The notes below the pieces were generated by a model. The model was given only the letters and a program-made list of their open reading frames with translations, did no database searches and had not been told where the DNA came from. Below, piece by piece: positions 56,191-64,000 of a stretch of DNA of 64,000 bases. The stretch is from Labia minor (taxonomy: Eukaryota; Arthropoda; Insecta; Dermaptera; Spongiphoridae): positions 31,566,611 through 31,630,610 of the forward strand of contig OY720345.1 in NCBI GenBank assembly GCA_963082975.1, read 5' to 3'. The position numbers were made by a program, and so were the translations under genes. Every line of letters begins with the position of its first letter. The first letter of the stretch is position 1.

Positions 56191-59100
56191 TTAATAACAG
56201 TCTAAAGAAGGAGCGGAATCATCAAGCTCAGAGGGAGCTTGTATTAAGTCTTGTAAAATAGTAAAAATATCTTCTCCTGTTGAAGAAATCCAACCAGATT
56301 TTTCCTCTAACAATTGTTCAAAATCTGTTACATAAAATGCTGTTAAAAATTGATTAGCATTCATTTTTTCAACTTCAACTATTTTATTATTTTCCTTTTC
56401 TTTTGTCTCTTCTTTTTTAATTGCAACATTCTCTAATAGTTGAATATCTTTTAAACTACAAATATCTTTAATTACACTTTCTCTTTTGAAATCCTCATTT
56501 GGCGTTGCAATATTCTTTTGGAAAGATGTTGAAGGGCATACTTCCATTTTAAAACCATTTCGAAGAAACGGTGTTTTCTCAACGTTTCTCTCTTTACTTG
56601 GCGTTACATTATAAGTAGTAAAGATATTTGAGAAATATTTTAAAATTTCTACTGCTTTTCGTACAACTTGAATTTCATAAACATCAAGTGAGGAAAGAAT
56701 AATAGTTAAACATCCTAATTGACCCAACTCTTCAAGGGCTCTTAATATTCTATTTCGGATGTGTTCTTCTGTAAGATTTATTATTTTTCGATTTTCTTTA
56801 TCAAAAGTATGGCTAGGAAATGATCCATCTAACATACCTTGATGTTTTAATTGAGTAATAACTACACAATGCCAGAATCCAAGTGCAGATGACACAACTT
56901 CCCAATGCAAATCGGAACGTGCAGCGGTATACATGGCTAAATATATTTTTTGTTGTATTTCATTGGGAAGAGGACGTCGGGCATAAAGTTCAGAGAACCA
57001 ACTTGTTATTTCTTTTCTCACAAGACCTTCTTGTTCACTAGATAAATGTGTTAATAATTTTTCAATATAAACTGGGTTAGATAAATGATCACACCAAAAA
57101 CAATCGATCAGCAGACAAGAAGAAAGACAAATCATTGCTGAAGCTCGAACATACGGTTCAGGATCTTCAAAAGCCATTTGTGATATTTTTGGGACCAATT
57201 TATATTGTTCTATATGTTCTTGAAGTGCAGGAAATTCTGAAAAAACATAATTTAAGAATATAAAATTAGATTATTTTTGAATTTTAAAAATACATTCATA
57301 ATAATGATTGTAATCTATGTAAAAGGCGAAAAATGAGAACCAGAATTTTAAATTACGTTTGATTAAAATCATAAAAATTCCAAGAAACATTTAGTCAAAA
57401 CATATTAAAATGGTTCCCATTTTCAAAAATTATTTAGTAATTCATGAATGAATATAAGAACATAGATTTATTTATTTTACATGACGATGAAATAAATAAA
57501 TTACTATTTTTTAGAAAATATGATGAATAGATAAATAAAATGTTATAAATATACCTACTTGATTCGGAAATATTAAGTAAAACACGTAAAAATTCTAAAG
57601 AAGAATCACGAATTTCCCAACGCGAGTCATCAAGTATTTTCAAAAGCATTGGACCAATTAATTCCATTGGACTTCCATCAACAAGATTCGTAACCAAAGC
57701 CAAATCGGGTTGCATGGAATGAAGTGTTGCTTCGCGAAGTAAAGTTAAAGCTTGGACACATATCCTTTTATCCAATGATTGATTTGATATACTAAACTCC
57801 TCTTCATTTTTATTATTGTTAAATAAACATTGGGAAATAATTGCTCCACCAAGTGTATAAAGACACATTGATTCCATCGTTTCACGCCATGTAAATCGAA
57901 ACTGATTGATAAGTGTTATAATGCATTGTAAAATAAAGGAAATAATTGTTTTATTACAAGTGAATGTGCTATTAGGCTCCTCATTTCTAGATATATATTC
58001 TTTTAAAAAATACATGATTGATTTGAATGTGCATACTGCATGATAACGGTCCATTTGTTGAACATCTTTTAGAATTAAACTTAGACAAATAGGCATATAA
58101 AAAAGGGCTTCTTCCTCACTTTTGAAGGCATTTCGATATGTATACACCAAACGATGAGTAGCGTGTGTAGTAATATTTAAAACGTTTTGAATAAAATCAT
58201 CAAAATATTCATGTTGTGGAGTTTTTTTAAGCGATGCCCAAATCGGAGTTAATTGTATACACATAATTTGATTTTCAAACAAATATATATTTTCTTCATT
58301 GCCTTCGCTTTTATATTCTTTGAAAAACCACTCCCATATGATAGAGAGTAGTTTGGCAGATTTTAAAGTATTTAATAAGGAATGTTTTTTAATTAATCCA
58401 GTTAAAAGTTGGAAATTTAAACGCTGTAGATTGTTTTGGGCATTTTGATCAAAAGGACGTCCATCATTGGTAACACGAGCATCAGCAAAATAAGTAAGTA
58501 TAAGTAATTCTATTATAGAGAATTCATAGCTAGATTCTGAGCAAGATTGTCGCATCCCGTTTTCTAACCTAGGAATTAAAACACCATCAGAAAGAATATA
58601 TTCCGATAGACGTTTTCCAGCGGGGGTAGAATCTTTTAAAGAGTTTTCTAAAATTTTTGAAATGATTGAAATATCTGATGAATTTATATCTAGGTCATCT
58701 TCAATCATATGAGTAATTAATGGTTTAATAGCTTCTTCAAGATGAATAGGAGAATCTCTTGAAATTAGTCTAGGTACTTGAACAAGAACTGTTTCTGCCA
58801 CTCGATATAAATATATATTATTTTGTTCGTGATAAAATGTTAATATTTCTTTAAAAGAACCTGAAATAAAACAAATGCAAAATAAAATTTAGTATATAAA
58901 AATAATATTATAATTGTATAAAAACTAATAAAAATGCGATAAATCACCTGAATTAATAAGCCATAAACACCCTGGTTTATGCCTTGAGAGGGGTTCCAAC
59001 ATTGCCACATAGCAATATCTTAATTTTGAATCCGTTAAAAAAGGATCAATTAATCTTCGGATATTTGGGAAAATCTCTTGTATTGGAAGTTGAATAAATA

Positions 59101-59971
59101 TATGCAGTTGACCGAAAATGTGACCGGCAAATCGAAGTAAAAAAGGTAAGACGGTTTTATCAATACCTCGTGCAAAAGAAATCAAGAATTCTTCAATCCA
59201 TTTTATTAAAAATTCTTCTGTCAGGCCATTATTTTCTGAAATGTTTTTTTATTTTTAAAATACACTCTCAATGTTAATATTTTAAAACTAAAAAATATAG
59301 ATATTACTCTTTCCGATATATATAAGGAACTATATTTAATTTTTTAATTTACCTCTTAAAATTGAATGGAATTTTAAACATTAATATCTAATTAAAAAAT
59401 ATATCAATTGAATCAATAATTAAATATATATCTATTTTTCAAAAATTGTTATTGTAAATAATATTTTAAAAAAAGTTTATAAATTGAAAATATTATATTT
59501 CTTTATTTGAAAGAATATGAGAAAAACTATATTTCAATTATATAAATATTAAAAAATTATTACTTATCAATAACTAGTGTTTAAATTTTGATTTGTTAAA
59601 TTATTTATTTTAAAAAAAATATAATTTTAACATGAAAAGTTTCGTTTTATTGTAGTTAAAATAAATATAATTATTTATTGATTGCTAATTATAGGTTTTC
59701 ACACACATTTAGAAATTTTCAGAGATCATATCAATATAGAAATAAGAATTTTTGGAAAAAGTTTTTAAAATCACACAAAAACAAAATTGAGTAACTACAA
59801 TATTTAATTTGTGTATATGTTTAAAAATAAATTATTTCAGAGAAAATTACCTAAATCATTTGCAGTAATATAAGTAAGAAGTTTTTCTGTCAACGTTTCA
59901 TCGTGCACTTTATACTTATCTTTCAAAACATGCAAAAGTGTGTTTTTAAGAAAATCAGAAGAATTTAACAT
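56191..59971 (-). CDS. BRAT1: BRAT1, BRCA1-associated ATM activator 1
   Basis: Four minus-strand exons, 59971-59851, 59235-58948, 58860-57559 and 57236-56191, join in frame to 918 residues (human about 821). The protein is an all-helical HEAT-repeat scaffold that binds ATM and BRCA1 and is also linked to the Integrator nuclease INTS11. Diagnostic stretches are DSRWEIRDSSLEFLRVLLNI (human CHPCWEVRDSALEFL), FEDPEPYVRASAMICL, SDLHWEVVSSALGFWH and the extreme C-terminus ending LDCY, matching the conserved ADCY tail that contacts INTS11 in the human complex. The exon 3 donor used is A|GTAGGT in phase 1, which restores frame into the next exon (SESKFPAL); a nearby AG|GTATAT would break the frame. 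The N-terminus begins MLNSSDFLKNTLLHVLKDKY. A disordered acidic/Lys-rich stretch lies before the last 60 residues. The gene is head-to-head with IFT56 (521 bp between start codons). Confidence 0.93.
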
Positions 59972-60492
59972 TTTTAAAATGGAAAAATCTATTTTGGCAT
60001 GATAATCTTGTGAAAAATTAGAAAGTATAAAATTTCTGGACTACTATTTGGCCTTGTAAGTTAAGGATGGTTACTTTTAAATGCGAGGAAATAAACACTA
60101 ATACATTTAGTTAGCTTTGAATAAATCAATCAAGATTTATTAGATAGAAACATAACATTTTAACATTAATAAGTGAATTTAATTGAAACTGACATATATA
60201 TAGATAATTGAGAATTTTAGAGGAGTATACCGAAATATGACACTTTGATATATAAATGAAATGAAATTACTTAAATGATAATATCTATAAAATGATGCAA
60301 GGACATATAATTTTAGACATTTATCAAAATAAATAGATATATGAATGTCAGATGGCACTAAAAGGAATATAAAAGAAAAATTAAAAGACCTGTTGATTAT
60401 TCAGCAAGTGCTGCTACCTCTCGAAATATTTATTAACTAGGTTACCCTGGCAACGAAAATATAAACATAGTAAAGAATTTCCTGATATAAAT
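59972..60492. promoter_or_regulatory. Bidirectional promoter region BRAT1/IFT56
   Basis: This is the 521 bp between the divergent start codons of BRAT1 (-) and IFT56 (+). It contains the RFX X-box at 60441-60454 near the IFT56 end. It is otherwise AT-rich with no repeat recognised. Shared control is inferred from geometry only. Confidence 0.6.
60441..60454. promoter_or_regulatory. RFX X-box of IFT56
   Basis: GTTACCCTGGCAAC fits the X-box consensus RYYNYY-N(1-3)-RRNRAC exactly (GTTACC, spacer CT, GGCAAC). It is an imperfect palindrome 38 bp upstream of the IFT56 ATG, the usual place for RFX control of ciliary genes. It is also about 470 bp from the BRAT1 start on the other strand. Confidence 0.85.
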
Positions 60493-62046
60493 ATGGTAAA
60501 AACAAATTTTTTATTTTTATTTTTTCACATTCACATATAAATTTAATCACACAAAAACATTTATTAAAAATTAACACTTTATTGTAATATGAAATTTTTT
60601 ATCCCTCTATTAAATTAACAAAATTTGATGATTTTAGTGATTAATGTTTTCAATTTAACAATATAATAATGTATTGAGAAAAATATATTTTTCATTGTTT
60701 CTTGTATAATATTGTTTAAATCATTATTTTAGATGATTTGAATTAAATAAATTGATTTTTATATTAATATACTTATTTTTATTTTCATAAACTCTTCTCA
60801 AATCAAATTTGCTGATGAAATTAAATATAAAATTAAAAACAAAAACAAATTATTAATTAAATTAAAATAATAAATGTTATATCTTAACCTTTAATATATA
60901 TTAATTTAAATTCAATATATATGTTCAAAAAGCAATATTTTTTATAAAATATATGAAATTTATTAAATACAAATCGAATAATCTCAAAATTTTTATTAAA
61001 TTAATTTTACTAATTAAATTTTTTTTTTAATTTAATTTATAAATCACAAAAAACATAAATTGATTTTTGTGTACACCTATATAGAATAATTTTTCATTAA
61101 ATTAAAATTTTTTATTAAATATAATACATATTTTAAAGTAAATTTATTCCAAATTTTTAAAAAATATTCAAAAATTAATTTTGTATTAAAATAGAATCTT
61201 TTTAATGTAAATGATAATAGTCGTATATACATAATTAGGGTTCATATAGGGCTTTTTAGTTAAACTGAATAATAATATAAATATTAATATAATATCAAAA
61301 CAAATATTAATTATAATTACCGTTAAAATTATAAAAACATACTGATTTAAAATACAATAATGATTGAAAATAATTTATAATTAATTATTTACCTAGTTTA
61401 AAGACACATTGGAATTTTAGTCATTTTCAACATAATATATCATAATTATTTTATGTGTTATGTACAACACTTTAAAATGAGTGTGAAAATAATAATAATT
61501 GAATGTTTCATATTTGGTTTTTGAAATCGTCTTTTTTCTAACATTAACATTTTGGGAATTTTGTAAAATAAAAATTTTTATTTTTCTTTCTTTAAAGTAT
61601 AAATGAGATATATTAATCTTTTCATTCTTTTTCTTTATTTATTTATTTACATAGGCAACATTAATATATTTCATTTCAAAAACGAAATATTGTTTTTAAT
61701 AGATTTGAAATAAATTAAAATATTATAATATATTAAGATTATATTATATAATAAATTAGTTCTATTTGTTAATAAATTACCTTTTTTTTATTTTTATTTT
61801 CATAAATCTCTATTAAAGAAAAAATTATATAATTTATTATTAAATGCATTGCATTATGTAAAATAAATAACAATGATGAACCATATGTTATAGATTTTGT
61901 CTCGAGTTAAACCTGATGTTGCAACAGGATCCGATGCCAGTGGACCAAAACTTCTCAAAACATCATCCAAACAGCTACCAAAAATTGAAGATTTTCTTGA
62001 AAAACGCGATTTTACAGGAGCAATTGCGATTCTTGAATTTGAAGGG
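60493..62046 (+). CDS. IFT56: IFT56 (TTC26), first two coding exons
   Basis: Exon 1 supplies only the start codon at 60493-60495, followed immediately by the donor GTAAAA. Exon 2 is 61894-62046 after TTATAG, with donor GTAATA. Joined they read MILSRVKPDVATGSDASG..., then LPKIEDFLEKRDFTGAIAIL followed by EFEG. This matches the human TTC26 N-terminus (MMLSRAKPAVG, IPKLEELLSKRDFTGAITLLEF). IFT56 is a TPR protein of the intraflagellar transport B complex that loads motility-related cargo into cilia. The TPR repeats must lie beyond the window; the following intron exceeds 1.95 kb. Exon 2 has no in-frame ATG at its start (TAG precedes ATTTTG), which is why the single-codon exon is needed. A perfect RFX X-box sits 38 bp upstream of the ATG. 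Partial at the 3' side because the window ends. Confidence 0.9.
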
Positions 62047-63737
62047 GTAATATATATATATATAATTGTCAAGTTTAAAATAATTTTGTTTTCATTTAAA
62101 AATTATTAATAATTATAATAAATATTAGTCAATCTATTGTCTCGTGCTCGATTAAATATACTCACTTTTATATGAGTTAAAAAGCCATTAAAAAAATTAG
62201 AAAAATTAGAAAAATATTGAAATTAGACATATTATTACTATTTCATTTGTATTTAGGAATTTGGCTTATAAAATATTTATTTTTAACTTTATATGGATAA
62301 ATATCATTATTCTATGAATCAAGAAAAAAACATGAAAGTTCTTGGCTCCAGTCCCATGTTCCTCAACCGCCTTGAGATACCATTATCGAGTTCTCTTTCA
62401 AATTCCCTCAAATCCTCTTTATAAAATGAGTTCATAGCGTCATTAACCTACCAATCGGTCACTTTCAATTGGTTTCCCCATAATAAACTATTCATTAATC
62501 TTTTCTCACCTAATCTAACCACGTATTGCCTACCAAGACGGTTTCCACTTAAGCGGGATAGAGGTATTGTCTGATCAGTACAAATGATCCTCTCAACTTT
62601 TTACATTTAAACTCCACGGCGTCTTTTATAATTATTATAATATATAAATTCAAATTTAGATTTTGTAGATATTTATAATATTTTAAATTTAAATTTGAAA
62701 TAAACATATCCCACACTACAAATCATAATTGTTAAAGTTTATATAGTATGTAATATTAATTTCATATAATAAAATCCTATCTAAAAATCAATAATTTTAT
62801 ATATAAGATTATAAATTTATTTTGTATATTGAGAACTATGAGGAGCTTCAACAATGCAATCTTCATCTTAAAATGATGCCTGACTAATAATAATAATGAT
62901 AATTCGTTTATTATAAAATATAGCGTAAACTATAGTTTAATTTTTCCATTATTTTTCAGAATAGAAATTATTATCTTTTACTAAATTTTATTACTCACAT
63001 CAAATTGATTTATTTTGATTTTCCTTTGAAAATAGAAATATATATTTTTTTTATTTGACAATTTATAGATATGTCATTCTTTTTATCATCATGTTAACAA
63101 AAATAAATAAATGAAAACTATTTCTTTATTTATTTAATTTAGGTAATTTAAAATTTATTTTGTCACCTTATAATATATTTATGAATTAATTTATATATAT
63201 ATATATATATACAGTATAATAATGCAATAATTTAACCATATGTTTAAATTAAAATACAACAATGTTGAAAATATAGAGGTCGCCGACTCATGATCGTTCT
63301 CCTTTAAATGGACTTTCTTAGAAACCGTAAAAAATGAACAATACAGTTCAATACGAAAGCCGTAAATTTGTGCTTCGAGGACATTTTCATGGAATGCATT
63401 CAATACAAAAATTGTGCATAAATGGTTCTTTATTCAATTTTATTTTTATTATAGCAAACGTTATCTAAATGAAATTTAAAAAAAAAATATAATATTTCCA
63501 ATCATTTCCAAAAAATATTAATACTAGGGAACTTAAAACATATATTCATTTATTATGAGAGTATATAAGGTATTTTTAAAAATACAAAGCGTGTGTGAGT
63601 GAGTGTGTGTATGTCAAAATAAAATTAAAGAATTCATCCTTGAATTAATTAAAATTGCAATCCAATTTTTAAATATGTATACAAATATTTTCAAAATAAT
63701 ATTGAACTTTACATAACTAAAATATTATTCATTAAAC
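62047..63737. other. IFT56 intron 2, AT-rich
   Basis: No further IFT56 exon was found. Contains a SINE fragment (62555) and (AT)n/(GT)n runs. The minus frame at 63191-63403 is not supported. Confidence 0.55.
62555..62612 (-). repeat. tRNA-derived SINE 3' fragment
   Basis: AGCGGGATAGAGGTATTGTC and GATCAGTACAAATGATCCTCTCAAC match the distal end of the SINE family. The rest is missing. Confidence 0.55.
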
Positions 63738-64000
63738 CAGTGATTCTCAACCTGGGCGATATCGCCCCCTGGGGGGCGATCGACATCTTAAAGGGGGCGA
63801 TTATTTGATTGTACGATTTTGGGGGGCGAAATCATTTTCAACTCTAAAAAAAGGTAAGATGATTTTGCGAACAGACTTTTTAAACATTTCCTCTTTTTTC
63901 AATTTTTTTCAATATGGTTCTTAAAAATAAAAATAAAAAAAAGGTTAGATGATTTTGCAATCATGTTCTGAAACTCGATTTTTCAATATGGCTCAAAGTA
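63738..64000. mobile_element. hAT-type element, cut by window end
   Basis: CAGTGATTCTCAACCTGGGC followed by paired GGGGGGCGAT / ATCGCCCC motifs is a typical hAT 5' end. The other terminus lies outside the window. It is in the IFT56 intron. Confidence 0.7.

Noticed and set aside
57434-57558. Extension of the BRAT1 reading frame past exon 3
   Set aside because: Low-complexity intron; the donor at 57558 restores frame with the next exon and gives the conserved BRAT1 sequence.

Overview
The window is nuclear DNA of an animal, most likely an arthropod. It is very A+T rich (roughly three quarters by eye). Coding exons are short and separated by GT-AG introns of about 100 bp to 3.5 kb, and intergenic DNA is packed with dispersed repeats of typical arthropod kinds: hAT, mariner, Helitron-like, RTE/Jockey-like LINEs and tRNA-derived SINEs. 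No bacterial, organellar or CRISPR features are seen. The species cannot be fixed from sequence alone. The genes would suit a lineage that keeps ciliary genes and the RNA demethylase ALKBH5.

Layout. Positions 1-18568 hold no gene that I can name: AT-rich DNA and transposon relics, plus one orphan RFX X-box with a 47-codon ORF near 12.5 kb. At 18569-21155 (+) is the 3' part of a four-pass membrane protein gene. At 21156-24955 are a hAT element with a second repeat nested in it and a likely promoter. At 24956-30452 (+) is the KIAA0930 homologue in 10 coding exons. At 32198-52759 (+) is a 21-exon CFAP69-like gene of 1,407 codons whose introns carry a 5'-truncated antisense LINE, several hAT elements, a SINE, a mariner relic, a tandem repeat and a HINE-like element. 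A compact gene cluster follows with alternating orientation: MRPS33 (-), ALKBH5 (+), BRAT1 (-), IFT56/TTC26 (+, only the first two exons are in the window). The last 2 kb is intron and a truncated hAT terminus.

The exon models were joined by hand. All junctions of the tetraspan, KIAA0930, CFAP69, MRPS33, ALKBH5 and BRAT1 genes keep reading frame, and their summed lengths are exact multiples of three. MRPS33/ALKBH5 and BRAT1/IFT56 are head-to-head pairs about 520 bp apart. CFAP69/MRPS33 and ALKBH5/BRAT1 are tail-to-tail pairs. Two genes are ciliary (CFAP69 and IFT56), and IFT56 has a perfect RFX X-box just upstream of a first coding exon that contains only the ATG.

The most interesting points are the X-box/single-codon exon arrangement of IFT56, the orphan X-box with a small ORF at 12.45-12.72 kb, a candidate 6-nt microexon in the KIAA0930 gene, a dispersed element that carries two consensus CRE palindromes at fixed spacing, and five hAT-type insertions with exact 8-bp target duplications.
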